Shown in pieces: positions 50,023-59,355 of a stretch of 64,000 nt of DNA. The DNA is from Inhella inkyongensis. Lineage in GTDB: Bacteria > Pseudomonadota > Gammaproteobacteria > Burkholderiales > Burkholderiaceae_C. Numbering within the stretch: position 1 is the stretch's first letter; every line of letters starts with the position of its first letter. The DNA is taken from assembly GCF_005952805.1 (NCBI RefSeq), contig NZ_CP040709.1, positions 3,534,001 through 3,598,000 on the forward strand, in the 5' to 3' direction. The notes beneath the pieces were generated by a model, which was not told the origin of the DNA, searched no databases, and saw nothing but the letters and a program-made list of their open reading frames with translations. A program made the position numbers and the translations under genes.

Positions 50023-50976
50023 ATGATCGACATCACCCTGCAGAACTTCGAGGCCGACCTGCTGGCCGCCAGCATGAACACCCCGGTGCTGCTGGACATC
50101 TGGGCCCCCTGGTGCGGCCCCTGCAAAAGCTTGGGGCCGGTGCTGGAAAAGCTGGAGACCGAGTACGCCGGCCGCTTCACGCTGGCCAAGCTCAATAGCG
50201 ATGAGCAACCCGAAATCGCCGGCCAGCTCTCGCAGGCCTTTGGCGTGCGCTCCATCCCGTTTTGCGTGATGTTCATCGGCGGCCAGCCGGTGGACGGCTT
50301 TGTGGGCGCTCTGCCCGAGGCCAAGATCCGCGAGTTCCTGGCCAAGCACGTGCCGGACGAGAACGAGTTGGCGGCGGCCGCCGAAGTCGCAGAAGCCGAA
50401 GCGCTGCTGGAAGAAGGGGCTACCGACGACGCCCTGGCCCATCTGGCCGCCGCCGTGCAGGCCGACCCCAAGAACGAGGCGGCCCGCTTTGACTGGATCA
50501 AGGCCCTGATCGAGGCCGGCCGCGTGGCCGAAGCGCAGGAGGTCTTTGCCCCGGTGGCCGCCCAGGCCGCCGATACCTTGATTCCCCACCCGCGCTTTGC
50601 CGCGCTGGCGGTGTGGCTGCAGGCCTGTACGGCCGCCCAAAGCGCCCCGACCCCCGAGCAGCTGCAAGCCGCCATCGCCGCCAACAAACGCGACTTCGAG
50701 GCCCGCTATCGGCTCGCCCAGACCCACTTCGCCGCCGCACGCTTCACCGAGGCCATGGACGAATTGCTGGAGATCGTGATGCGCGACAAGGGCTGGAACG
50801 ACAGCTTGGCGCGCAAGACCTTCGTGGCCGTGCTGGAGGTGCTGACCAAGCCGCAGCCCAAGCCCTCGGCCAAGGGCACGGAGAGCAAGCTGCAACTCAC
50901 CGGCCACGCCGTGGCCGCTCCCAGCGACCCGCTGGTGGACCAATACCGCCGCAAGCTGTCGATGGCGCTGTTCTAA
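50023..50976 (+). CDS. cnoX: Thioredoxin-TPR co-chaperone (CnoX/YbbN-like)
   Basis: 317 aa: thioredoxin domain (1 to about 110) with a complete WCGPC active site (C31/C34), then helical TPR repeats. E. coli CnoX lacks the second redox Cys pair partner, whereas this copy keeps both, as many Burkholderiales homologues do, so it may be a true oxidoreductase as well as a holdase that hands clients to GroEL/DnaK. Its TAA overlaps the stop of the convergent histidine kinase in one CTAA. Confidence 0.88.
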   Translation: MIDITLQNFEADLLAASMNTPVLLDIWAPWCGPCKSLGPVLEKLETEYAGRFTLAKLNSDEQPEIAGQLSQAFGVRSIPFCVMFIGGQPVDGFVGALPEAKIREFLAKHVPDENELAAAAEVAEAEALLEEGATDDALAHLAAAVQADPKNEAARFDWIKALIEAGRVAEAQEVFAPVAAQAADTLIPHPRFAALAVWLQACTAAQSAPTPEQLQAAIAANKRDFEARYRLAQTHFAAARFTEAMDELLEIVMRDKGWNDSLARKTFVAVLEVLTKPQPKPSAKGTESKLQLTGHAVAAPSDPLVDQYRRKLSMALF

Positions 50977-52745
50977 AGGCTCCGCTCAGGCCGCAGCACG
51001 GTACTGAGCAGGGCACGCAAGCGGATGGGGCGCACCGGCTTGCGCAGCAGCTGCACATCGACGGGCACGGAGTCGATGCTGTCCTCGGTTTCCCCCGTCA
51101 CCAAGACAAAGCAACAGGCCGGGGCGCCAGGCTCCTGGCGCAGGGCCTCGATGAGTTGGACGCCATTCAGCACGCCAGGCAGGCGCCAGTCGCTGAGCAC
51201 CACCTCGAACCGCCCATCAGGCGGCGCCGCGCGCCAGCGCAGCAGAGCCTCGCTCGCGTCGGCACAGGTCTCGCAGTGCAAGCCCCAGCGCTCCAACATG
51301 CGCGCCAGCGATTCCCGGACATCGAGGTTGTCCTCCACCACCAGCACCCGCCCGCGCAAGAGGGCGGAGGGCGCACGCTCGGCTCTTTCATCGGGGTCGG
51401 ACTCCAAGGGCGGCTCGCAAGCCGGCACCTGCAGCGTGAACACGGTGCCGTGTCCAACGCGCGAGCGCAGGGTCAAGGGATGTTCAAGCAGCGCGCACAG
51501 GCGGCGCACCGTGGCCAGGCCCAAGCCCACCCCCTGATTGACGTCATGCTGCGGCGGGCCGAGCTGCACAAATTCGTCAAACACATCGGCCTGAAACTCC
51601 GGCGCAATGCCGATGCCGGTGTCGCAGACCTGCAGACCCCAGTGCGCGCCGCGCCGACGCACGGCCAACAGCACGCCCCCAGTGGGCGTGTAGCGCAAGG
51701 CATTGGCCAGCAGATTGCCCAGCACGCGCTCCAGGTGCACCGAGTCGCTCATGGCCCAGGCCCGGGTCGGTGCGCGCACCCGCAGGCGCAGGCCACGTGA
51801 TGCGGCCTCACCCTCGTAGAGCTGGCGCAGGCGCTCGGCCAGCGCCACCAAATCCACGGCGAACACCCGCTTGTGCACTTTGCCCGCGTCCAAACGGGAC
51901 AGGGTCAGCACCCCTTCCAGCAACCCATCCAGCGAGGCCACGCACTGGCGGATGCGATCCACCGTATGGATATCGGCCCCCTGGGGCTGCAGGAGCTCGG
52001 CGTAGTAACGGATGGCCTGAACGGGCTGGCGCAGATCGTGGCTGGCGGCCGCGAAAAAGCGCGACTTCGCCTCATGGGCCTCGGCAAGTTGCTGCGTGGT
52101 CCGTTGCAACTGCGTGACCAACTCGGCCTTGGTGTGGCGGATGCGTGTGGTCTCCTGCACGATGCGGCCCTGCCGCTGCGCATAGGGCACGATGCCCACA
52201 ATGAAGAAAGCGAACAGGGCGCCACCCGCCCACCCCCCAGGTGCGCCCGACACCGCAAAACGCAGGGCCAGCGGCACCGACATCAAGGCCAGCCACGCGT
52301 AATAGAGCGGCAGGTGCAGCGCCAGCAAGGCCACCAGACCGGCGGCGAAGGACAGCAGCATCAGCACCGCCACCCAACGCAGCTCGCCAAACTCGGGGGC
52401 ATAGAACAACCACCCGCTCAGGCCAAGAAAGAACCCCACCAGCCAGGTTTGCCGCCCATAAGCCCTCAAGTGCAGACGCGAATCCCAATCGGGCTGGGAA
52501 TCGGCGCGCCGGAAGGCCCGCCAACACAGCGCCCCGTGGACTGTGGCCACCCCCATGCCGATCCCCCAGGCGGCCAGCTCCCGGGTATCAACCCGGCCAT
52601 AGAACATCCACGCAAAGATCCCGGTGAACACCACCCCCACCACCAGAGAGTGCGGCAGGTTGCGAAACAGCGCTGCGACGATCTCGCGGCGTATGGACTC
52701 TTCGAGCGCAGCGTCCGTCTTCGCTGGCCCGCCTGCCTCAGCCAT
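50973..52745 (-). CDS. Membrane hybrid sensor histidine kinase
   Basis: 590 aa. About six N-terminal membrane helices (residues 30-195) without a large periplasmic loop, a short coiled coil, then HisKA with the phospho-acceptor in AAASHDLRQP (about 235), HATPase_c motifs (NLLANALRYTP, DTGIGIAP, GVGLGLATVRRL), and a C-terminal receiver with the phospho-Asp in VLSDWRLPG (about 516). It resembles hybrid kinases paired with LuxR-type regulators. It overlaps the response-regulator gene upstream by 8 bp, so the two form a two-component operon. The signal is unknown. Confidence 0.92.
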   Translation of the reverse strand: MAEAGGPAKTDAALEESIRREIVAALFRNLPHSLVVGVVFTGIFAWMFYGRVDTRELAAWGIGMGVATVHGALCWRAFRRADSQPDWDSRLHLRAYGRQTWLVGFFLGLSGWLFYAPEFGELRWVAVLMLLSFAAGLVALLALHLPLYYAWLALMSVPLALRFAVSGAPGGWAGGALFAFFIVGIVPYAQRQGRIVQETTRIRHTKAELVTQLQRTTQQLAEAHEAKSRFFAAASHDLRQPVQAIRYYAELLQPQGADIHTVDRIRQCVASLDGLLEGVLTLSRLDAGKVHKRVFAVDLVALAERLRQLYEGEAASRGLRLRVRAPTRAWAMSDSVHLERVLGNLLANALRYTPTGGVLLAVRRRGAHWGLQVCDTGIGIAPEFQADVFDEFVQLGPPQHDVNQGVGLGLATVRRLCALLEHPLTLRSRVGHGTVFTLQVPACEPPLESDPDERAERAPSALLRGRVLVVEDNLDVRESLARMLERWGLHCETCADASEALLRWRAAPPDGRFEVVLSDWRLPGVLNGVQLIEALRQEPGAPACCFVLVTGETEDSIDSVPVDVQLLRKPVRPIRLRALLSTVLRPERSL

Positions 52746-53397
52746 GCTGATCGTCCCGCACCATGGCGGCGGCCTGGGTTCGATTGGCGGCGCCCAGCCG
52801 TTCAAAGGCCTGCGCCAAGTGGTTCTTCACCGTGTGCGGAGCAATGCCCATGCTGAGCGCAATTTCCTTGTTCGTGGCGCCGGCCGCCACCCGGCGCAGG
52901 ACCTCGCGCTGGCGTTCAGTCAACTCGCGCAAGGGGGCGGACTCGGCCAGGTCCGGCGCCATCGAATCCGAAGGGAAGCAGGTCTCACCCGCAGCCAACT
53001 GTCGTAGGCCGGCCAACAGGCGCTGCAGATCGATGGACTTGTGGAAATAGCCGGCCAAACCCGCCCGGCGTGTGCGCTCCGGCAACGCCGGGTCATCCGC
53101 CCCGGACATCAACGCACAGGCCGTTTGCGGAAAAGCGGCGCGCAAACCCACTGCCCCTTTCAGACCATCGATACCGGGCAGGCGATAGTCGATCAGCACC
53201 AGGTCCACGTCGGCGCCCGCGCGCTGCAGCCAACCCTGGGCCTCGTCCAAGGTGGCAACGGGAATCAGGCGTAGACCCGGCGCACATTGCGCCAGCGCCA
53301 GGGCGATACCGTCGCGGAACAGCGCATGGTCATCCACCAGCAGAATCGAAAAGCCGTCGAGTTCGTCCATATCGACCGGGGAAGGGCCATCAAGCAT
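52738..53397 (-). CDS. LuxR/NarL-family response regulator
   Basis: 219 aa: receiver domain (ILLVDDHALFRDGI, phospho-Asp in LIDYRLPGIDGL near 66, conserved Lys in FHKS) and C-terminal LuxR-type HTH (LTERQREVLRRVAAGATNKE, then HTVKNHLAQAFERLGAANRT). Probable partner of the hybrid kinase encoded next. ATG 53397 is chosen because AGGGGG lies six bases upstream; ATGs at 53421 and 53370 have no such site. It diverges from the PEP-CTERM gene, a possible target, with 129 bp between them. Confidence 0.92.
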   Translation of the reverse strand: MLDGPSPVDMDELDGFSILLVDDHALFRDGIALALAQCAPGLRLIPVATLDEAQGWLQRAGADVDLVLIDYRLPGIDGLKGAVGLRAAFPQTACALMSGADDPALPERTRRAGLAGYFHKSIDLQRLLAGLRQLAAGETCFPSDSMAPDLAESAPLRELTERQREVLRRVAAGATNKEIALSMGIAPHTVKNHLAQAFERLGAANRTQAAAMVRDDQHG

Positions 53398-53526
53398 AGC
53401 GACCCCCTGTTTCGGGGCCATGGGCCATTCGGCCTATGGACCGCCCGAGCCCGCGCTCGTGATCATGCGCCAGCGTCACAACGCCTGCTGGGGCAGCGCC
53501 CCCACGCAGCGAAGGAGAACCCCACC

Positions 53527-54483
53527 ATGCCTCGCCTCCTCCCACTCACGGCCAGTCTGCTTGCCGGACTGGCGATTGCCCTGCCTTCTCAGGCCGTCCC
53601 CGTCACGGTGGTCACGACGGCCAAGCTGGACTTCGGCTGGTCCTCCACCTTCGGCGGTGACTGGTCGGCAGCCGCCCATGCGCCAGGCGACACCCCGCCC
53701 CTCTGGACCGACATGGGCAACGGCATCAGCCGCAATGGCAGCACACCGGCCTCGGCCGTGCAGTCCAGCAATGCCCCCATCACCGGTCTCGGCGCGGGTC
53801 AGTCCTTCTCCATGGACATGCGGCATCGGCCCGGAGAGAACGCCACCCTGGCGGGCATCCCGGCGCTACCCGCCACCTTGGGCGCATCGGTGGGCATGAC
53901 CAGCGGTGCCCAAGGCCACCAGGCCTCGGCCAGCAATGTCTTCAGCTACCGCATGCATGTGGACCTGTCCAACGCCAGCAACCAATTCGGCGTGCAGGCC
54001 AGTGCCTATCTGGGCAGCCGCTTCTATGTGGACACCCTCGGCATGGCCTTCGGCAGCCAGAACATCTACTGGGTGATGGAGTGGAGCGGCAAGGGCGTGC
54101 TGGGGGACGGCAGCGATGCCAACTCGACTTCGTTCAACGTCGGCCTGTACAAACCCAACACCACCGCGTTCGACACCATCATCACCACGCCGGGGTCACA
54201 CACCGGCTCAGGCCACGGCATGGTGGCCCTGCCCGAGAAGCCCATGGGCTACCCGCAAAGCTGGCTCGACTTCGAGCTCTACCTGAACGGCAACTCGGCG
54301 CGCAATCCGGGCATCGCCAGCTACGAGCTGAGTTTCGACATCGCGGTTTCAGACACGCCCTTCACCCGCATCCCACGCAGCCCCGGCAACCCGGTGCCCG
54401 AACCGGCCAGCGCCCTGCTGGTGGTGGTCGCTGCGGCAGCCGCCCGCGGCAGCCGTCGGCGCAATAGCGTCGGGGCAAACTAG
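53527..54483 (+). CDS. PEP-CTERM sorting-domain exoprotein
   Basis: 318 aa with signal peptide (LTASLLAGLAIALPSQA), a beta-rich extracellular body of unknown function, and a C-terminal sorting tripartite tail: PVPEPASA, a hydrophobic helix (LLVVVAAAAA) and RGSRRR. Exosortase should recognise this tail and move the protein to the cell surface. AAGGAGA eight bases upstream fixes ATG 53527. No exosortase lies in the window. Its stop overlaps the Lnt-like stop in one CTAG. Confidence 0.9.
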   Translation: MPRLLPLTASLLAGLAIALPSQAVPVTVVTTAKLDFGWSSTFGGDWSAAAHAPGDTPPLWTDMGNGISRNGSTPASAVQSSNAPITGLGAGQSFSMDMRHRPGENATLAGIPALPATLGASVGMTSGAQGHQASASNVFSYRMHVDLSNASNQFGVQASAYLGSRFYVDTLGMAFGSQNIYWVMEWSGKGVLGDGSDANSTSFNVGLYKPNTTAFDTIITTPGSHTGSGHGMVALPEKPMGYPQSWLDFELYLNGNSARNPGIASYELSFDIAVSDTPFTRIPRSPGNPVPEPASALLVVVAAAAARGSRRRNSVGAN

Positions 54484-56783
54484 ACCGTCATTCGCAGCGC
54501 CAGCCAGCCCGGCAGGCCCAGGTAGAGCAAAGCCAAGGCAGCGCGCTCCAGGTGCTGCCGCACCGGCAACCGCCAGTCCGCCCGCAGGCGCGCGGCCAGC
54601 GCAACACCCAGTTCGATGGCCACGCGCAGCAGGGCCGCGCAAACCAGCACGCCCACCCCCCAGGCGGCCCACCACAGGCCCAGCGCGCGGGCATAGGCCA
54701 GGGGACCGAAGCTGTGCCACTCGCCCAGCCAGCTGCCATAGGCAATGTGTTGATGCAGCAAGAAGGCCGGCAGGGCCAAAAGCAGGGGCAGAAGCAGGAA
54801 CTTCAGGCCCACCTGCTGCAGCCCGCGGCGCGGCGGCAGGGGCAGCAGGTGCAAGAGGCCTTGCGAGGTCGCAAGATCCAGCCCCACGCCCGGCCAGGGT
54901 AGGCGCCAGGGCTTGGCCGCCGCCAGTGAGAGCTCCAACCCCGCCAGGTGCAGGCGATCACCGCGCCACTCGGCGCGCTGGGCAAAGGCCTGCAGCAGGC
55001 ACCAGGCCGCGGCTTCAGGCAGCAGCACCGTGGCCAGTACCCAGCGCAGCTGCATCAGGGTCTGGCTGCGCTGATTGGCGTCCCACAGCAGCCACAGGGC
55101 GAGGGCCAGCAGACTCAGGCGCGCCACCCCTCGCAACAGGGCCGCACCCCAGCGCGCGGGCGCCGGCAGCAGGGCCCAGCGCGGCGCGCTCGGCCAGGGC
55201 CCAGTGCTCGGCTGGGGCATGGGCCGTTGCGTCCATGCGGGCCGGAACACCCCGAGCAGCAAGGCCGTCAACACGGCCAGGCCGACCGGCCCGACCCAAT
55301 CGCCCCAGCGCACCATCAGGGTGAGCCTGGGCACAGGCACCGGCAGCTCGCCCATCACCAGCACCTGCTCGCCCACGCCGCCGCGCGCACGCACCCGGCC
55401 CTGGGCGTCGATGACCGCGCTGGCGCCATTGGTGGTGACGCGGAACTGCGGCAGCCCGGTCTCTATGCTGCGAAAGGCCGCCACCGCCAAATGCAGTTCG
55501 GCCCCCTGTGGGTGTGCCGTGAACCAGGCGTCGTTGGACAGGGTGAGCAGGGCCCGCGCCCCCAGGCGGGCACCGTCCAGGGCCAGGCCTACGTCCACGT
55601 CGTCCAGGCAGATCAAGGGCTGCACCGGCAGCTCGCGCCCCCCCTTGAGCGGCAGCGGAAACACCCGCGCGCCATTGCCGGGCTTCCAGGCGCCGGCCCC
55701 CGGCAGCCAGGGGCGCAGGCCCTCGGCCCAGGTGGGCAGGTACTCGGAATAGGGAAAGAGTCGGGTCTTGCGATAGTGACCCAGCAGCCCGGATTGCGGC
55801 GTCAGGATGGCGGCCGCGTTGTATTCGCCCTCGTCATCGCGGTCGTAGGTGCCAAACACAAAGGGGACGCCGGCGGCCTGCACGATGGACTGGATCTCGC
55901 GATCCAGCTCGGCACCGGCCGCGCTCTTGGGCCGCGCAAAGGGCGTGGGGTAGACCGTCTCGGTCCACAGCACCAACTCGGCCCCCTGGCGCTCCACGGC
56001 GTCATGGCTCATGGCGTAGTGGGTGTCCAGCACCTCACGCACCACGGCATAAGCGCCGTCGCGCTGGCGGCGCGCCTCGTAGTCGAACTGATTGGCCTGC
56101 ACCAAGCCCACCCGCAGGGTCGGTGCGTCTGCAGGCGCTCGGGCTTGGAGCTGCAGCATTCCGAAAGCCAGCAAGGCCCCCGGCAACAGCAGACTGAGGC
56201 TCAACGGTCGCAGCAGCGCCCGCACGCCCTGGCCGCGCTGGGTCCAGGCCCGCCACAGCGCTTCGTTGACGGCCAACACGATCAGGGTCAGCAGGGCTGC
56301 CCCGCCCAAGGCCGCCGCCTGGCGCAAGAGGTCCGAGGGGTAAAGCCCATGGCCCAGGGTGTCCCCCAGCAGCTTGGGGTAGAGCCACTCCACCCCCACC
56401 CAGGCGGCCGCGCCGGCCACCGCACCCCATACCGCCCCCGGGCCGGCCCGCTGTTGCACCCAAAAGCGCAGCGCCGCAGCCACCAGGATCTGCGGCTGAA
56501 ACAAAGGCGCCAGCAGCAGCAGCAAGACCACGCCGGCCGGCGCGCCGATCTGCACATAGTGCCCCAGGGCCGCCCCGAACCAGGCAAAGCAACTGCCCGT
56601 GAACACCACCGTCATGCCCCAGGCCCAGGCCAGGGTGGCGCGCAAGCTGGTCTGACGATCCAGCAACCACAACCAGGGCAACAGCGCCCCAAAGATCAGC
56701 GCATGGAAAGCCCCCGCGCGCGCGCACAGGCCCAACAACAGCCCGCCCAGCAGCAAGGCGGCTCCAGTGCGAAGCAGGTTCAT
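54480..56783 (-). CDS. lnt: Apolipoprotein N-acyltransferase-like protein with extra C-terminal membrane domain
   Basis: 767 aa, about 250 longer than typical Lnt. Residues 1 to about 540 are Lnt: N-terminal helices, then a nitrilase-fold domain with the catalytic triad E275 (LWTETVYP), K339 (YRKTRLFP) and C392 (LICLDD), then the closing helix. The remaining 220 residues contain several further hydrophobic segments around a short soluble stretch (WRGDRLHLAGLELSL, then GLDLATSQGLLHLLPL) that looks like a small beta module. Canonical lnt normally follows ybeX; this one instead follows a small unknown gene and faces a PEP-CTERM gene, so it may be a paralogue. Confidence 0.8.
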   Translation of the reverse strand: MNLLRTGAALLLGGLLLGLCARAGAFHALIFGALLPWLWLLDRQTSLRATLAWAWGMTVVFTGSCFAWFGAALGHYVQIGAPAGVVLLLLLAPLFQPQILVAAALRFWVQQRAGPGAVWGAVAGAAAWVGVEWLYPKLLGDTLGHGLYPSDLLRQAAALGGAALLTLIVLAVNEALWRAWTQRGQGVRALLRPLSLSLLLPGALLAFGMLQLQARAPADAPTLRVGLVQANQFDYEARRQRDGAYAVVREVLDTHYAMSHDAVERQGAELVLWTETVYPTPFARPKSAAGAELDREIQSIVQAAGVPFVFGTYDRDDEGEYNAAAILTPQSGLLGHYRKTRLFPYSEYLPTWAEGLRPWLPGAGAWKPGNGARVFPLPLKGGRELPVQPLICLDDVDVGLALDGARLGARALLTLSNDAWFTAHPQGAELHLAVAAFRSIETGLPQFRVTTNGASAVIDAQGRVRARGGVGEQVLVMGELPVPVPRLTLMVRWGDWVGPVGLAVLTALLLGVFRPAWTQRPMPQPSTGPWPSAPRWALLPAPARWGAALLRGVARLSLLALALWLLWDANQRSQTLMQLRWVLATVLLPEAAAWCLLQAFAQRAEWRGDRLHLAGLELSLAAAKPWRLPWPGVGLDLATSQGLLHLLPLPPRRGLQQVGLKFLLLPLLLALPAFLLHQHIAYGSWLGEWHSFGPLAYARALGLWWAAWGVGVLVCAALLRVAIELGVALAARLRADWRLPVRQHLERAALALLYLGLPGWLALRMTV

Positions 56784-57406
56784 GGCGTACGGGGCTCGGC
56801 GGGCCGAGGCGGGGGCAACACGATGCGACGGATGGGCAAGCCCGGCGGCGCCCATTCGGGCGGCACCACGCGATCGGCCGGCAGGGTCACGGGCCGACCT
56901 GCGGCGTCGTAGAACACCTGATCCGGCGCGAACATCAGGATGGGCTCGATGGTCTGGCCGTCGTCGGTGGCCTGGTGGTGCCGTACATAGCCGGGCGGCA
57001 ACTCAAAGTTCTCGGGTACGGCCAGACCGATCAAGGGCGGGCTGGTCCCAGGCGGGTTGAAGGCTCCCAGCCCGGTGCGCACCCCCGCGCGATGCAGACC
57101 GGCAATCACCTCACCCATGGTGGGCGCCTGCTCGGGGCGCAACCCCGGCGGCATGTGGGCGGCCAGGTCGTTGGGATCGGCCCTTTCCACTTCGGCTCGC
57201 GGAGTCAAAGCGGAGGCCGACGGGGCGGCTTGCGGCGCCATCTGAGACGCAGCTGCGACAGCCTGGTCCGGCACGGCACTCAATTGCACCGTCTGATGGG
57301 GCGCCGCCGAGGGCCAAAAAAGCAGCGCCAGCCCCGCCAGCAGGCACAGCAGGGCAAGCCCCAGAAAAAACGCGCGCCAAGCCGAGACCGGACTAGGCGC
57401 GCGCAT
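56780..57406 (-). CDS. Small single-pass membrane protein coupled to the Lnt-like gene
   Basis: 208 aa. One N-terminal membrane helix (AFFLGLALLCLLAGLALLFW), an Ala/Pro-rich linker to about residue 80, then a compact Pro-rich domain (GEVIAGLHRAGVRTGLGAFN; IGLAVPENFELPPGYVRHH; MFAPDQVFYDAAGRP). Its stop overlaps the Lnt-like start (ATGA), so the two are translationally coupled. I do not recognise the family. The domain should face the periplasm, beside the Lnt active site, but a shared function is only inferred. Confidence 0.75.
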   Translation of the reverse strand: MRAPSPVSAWRAFFLGLALLCLLAGLALLFWPSAAPHQTVQLSAVPDQAVAAASQMAPQAAPSASALTPRAEVERADPNDLAAHMPPGLRPEQAPTMGEVIAGLHRAGVRTGLGAFNPPGTSPPLIGLAVPENFELPPGYVRHHQATDDGQTIEPILMFAPDQVFYDAAGRPVTLPADRVVPPEWAPPGLPIRRIVLPPPRPAEPRTP

Positions 57407-57423
57407 CGCTGACGAACTCCGAC

Positions 57424-58521
57424 TCAGGGAGATGCCGGGTTGTGGGTGGAGAGCTTCCAGCCCATGCGTTCATGGCCGAACTGGTTCCAGATCGGGTTTT
57501 TGCCCGCCGTGAAGCTGGTGTAGCGCGGTGCCCCCGACCCGGTGGTGCCGCCAAACAAGCCCGCACTCACCGTGCTGCCGCTATAGGTCGGGTGCACATC
57601 GTCCGACTGGATGTAGTCGTAGCTGCTGCTGCTGGAAACGAAGTGCGTGTTGGCATCCCGGATGGTGGCGCGCAGGGTCGAAGTGATCCGGGTCACGTAA
57701 TTGGACTCACTCTCGCCGGCCACATAGCGCAGGCCATCGGTGTCAACGATGCCGTCACCATTGCGGTCGTAGTCCGCCCCCATGTAGCCGGCAAAGCTGT
57801 CCACGCACTTGAAGCCCTTGAGCCGCGCGTACTCGCACATCCAGTAGTTCATCTTGGCGATCGCCGGCAAGAACTTGTCCTGCAGATTCACCGTGGCGCC
57901 CGTGCCAGCGTCGCGGCAGGAGCTCTGCACGTTGTCCGCCGCATAGCCTGGGTAGTAGAGGTTGGCGATGACCTTGAGCTTTGTGCCCGAGTAGGCATTG
58001 GCGTTGATGTAGTCCATCGCCTTGGCCACATAGGTCTTGCAATTGGCCAGTGCGGTATCCAGCACGCCGTAATTGCAGGTGCCGGTCTGGCCCTTGAAAC
58101 TGGAGCGCGCCTGCAGGCCATCGTTGCCGCACATCTCAAACGTGACCACGCGCGTGCTGGTGGCCTGCATATAAGAGCGCTCGGCCACGATCTTGTTGTT
58201 ATAGACATCCGAGGCCACCGCGCCGGACTTGGCGCGGCGCACGCTCTCGATGTCAGCGCCCCACAGGGCCGAGAGGTATTCGGCATCGACGGTGGGCGCC
58301 GAATACTTGGCGGCATTCAGGGTGGAGCCGTTGTAGCCGGCGTAGATGGAATCGCCATAGGCGACGACACGGTACTTGGTCGTGGTGCCGGCCCGATCAA
58401 TCGTCCAGGAGACGTTTTGATTCAAGGTACTGGCCTGCACGCCGCCAGCCGTGAGGGCCAGCGCAGGAAGCAACAGACACAGGGCACGCGCGGCTGGCCG
58501 CGCGAGTTCGGAAATCCTCAT
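57424..58521 (-). CDS. Secreted SGNH/GDSL hydrolase
   Basis: 365 aa with a signal peptide (RALCLLLPALALTAGGVQA). The catalytic set looks complete: Ser58 in VAYGDSIYAGYNG, the oxyanion Asn in EMCGND, and the Asp-His pair in SDDVHPTYSG near 330. An Asp-rich loop (ADYDRNGDGIVDTDG) resembles a calcium site. Probably a secreted esterase or lipase; substrate unknown. GAGGAG ten bases upstream fixes ATG 58521. It is the first gene upstream of the small membrane protein and Lnt-like genes, 17 bp from the former. Confidence 0.87.
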   Translation of the reverse strand: MRISELARPAARALCLLLPALALTAGGVQASTLNQNVSWTIDRAGTTTKYRVVAYGDSIYAGYNGSTLNAAKYSAPTVDAEYLSALWGADIESVRRAKSGAVASDVYNNKIVAERSYMQATSTRVVTFEMCGNDGLQARSSFKGQTGTCNYGVLDTALANCKTYVAKAMDYINANAYSGTKLKVIANLYYPGYAADNVQSSCRDAGTGATVNLQDKFLPAIAKMNYWMCEYARLKGFKCVDSFAGYMGADYDRNGDGIVDTDGLRYVAGESESNYVTRITSTLRATIRDANTHFVSSSSSYDYIQSDDVHPTYSGSTVSAGLFGGTTGSGAPRYTSFTAGKNPIWNQFGHERMGWKLSTHNPASP

Positions 58522-58604
58522 CGGTCTTCTCCTCAGGCAATGAAAGCTGGGTGACGAAGTCAAGGCATTACTTCCGAAGGCGCCTTGAAGCCGAGAGGCA
58601 GCGT

Positions 58605-58618
58605 CGGGCAATTGCCCG
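58605..58618. repeat. 14-bp palindrome between CAP and SGNH genes
   Basis: CGGGCAATTGCCCG in a 148-bp gap, about 50 bases downstream of the CAP gene stop. CAAGGC/GCCTTG forms a second small stem nearby. It could be a terminator remnant or operator. No T tract. Confidence 0.4.
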
Positions 58619-58669
58619 CGCGCCGAAATCCAGGCTATCCCTGAGCGAGAAAACCCCTGCCCGACCGCC

Positions 58670-59290
58670 TTAACGCGGCGCGGCCAGGGTCATGGACCAA
58701 TAGCTGCGATAGCGGTTGCTGGCCGAGCCACTCACGCAGGCCACGCCCAAGTCCTTGAAGCTGGGCTGCATCAGATTGGCGCAATGGCCAGGGCTGGCCA
58801 TCCAGCCGGCCACCACCTCGGCCACCGAGCCCTGACCGGCCGCGATGTTCTCGCCCCAACGGCTCCAGGCATAGCCCGCCGCACTGAGTCGGTCGCCGGC
58901 GCTGCTGCCATCCGAGCCGCGGTGGTCAAAGAAATCGCGCGCCACCATGTCATCGCTATGGCGCAAGGCCGCCTGCGTGGCGATCAGGTTCCAAGCCAAA
59001 GGCGGCGCGGCCGCAAAGCTGCCGGCACTGCCGCAACTGGCCCCAGCCGCCCGCGCCGCGTTCACCCGCGCCAGCATTTCGACCTCGAAGTTGGGGAGGC
59101 CACAGGTGGCGCGGGTGCCGGGCGAAGGAGCGGGGGCCGGAGTGGGAGCCGGAGCCGGGGCCGGAGTGGGTGACGGAGCTGCGCCATCGCCGCCGCCACC
59201 CCCACAGGCATTCAGCAAGGTCAACGCCGCAGCGCTCAAGATGCGTGAGACGCCGCGCGGCGCCCATGGGCAGAGAGGGGTGGAGCTCAT
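58670..59290 (-). CDS. CAP/SCP-domain lipoprotein
   Basis: 206 aa. Lipobox LTLLNAC with a poly-Gly tether, then a Pro/Ala repeat linker of about 20 residues (alternating PAPAPTPAP), then a CAP domain (about 65-206): EMLARVNAARAAGASC, HSDDMVARDFFDHRGSDG, GENIAAGQG, and GHCANLMQPSFKDLG. Bacterial CAP proteins are secreted or anchored, and their activities are mostly unknown. ATG 59290 gives the lipoprotein signal. It follows the M30-like protease gene by 65 bp in the same direction. Confidence 0.88.
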   Translation of the reverse strand: MSSTPLCPWAPRGVSRILSAAALTLLNACGGGGGDGAAPSPTPAPAPAPTPAPAPSPGTRATCGLPNFEVEMLARVNAARAAGASCGSAGSFAAAPPLAWNLIATQAALRHSDDMVARDFFDHRGSDGSSAGDRLSAAGYAWSRWGENIAAGQGSVAEVVAGWMASPGHCANLMQPSFKDLGVACVSGSASNRYRSYWSMTLAAPR

Positions 59291-59355
59291 GCCCGCAGTC
59301 TGCGTGGAAAGCACGCCCTCGCTGTTTCCAACCGTGTCACGGCACTCCACCCAGC

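Noticed and set aside
59100..59170. Short tandem repeat or CRISPR-like array in the CAP gene
   Set aside because: The repetitive DNA encodes a Pro/Ala linker in frame; units are six bases and there are no spacers.
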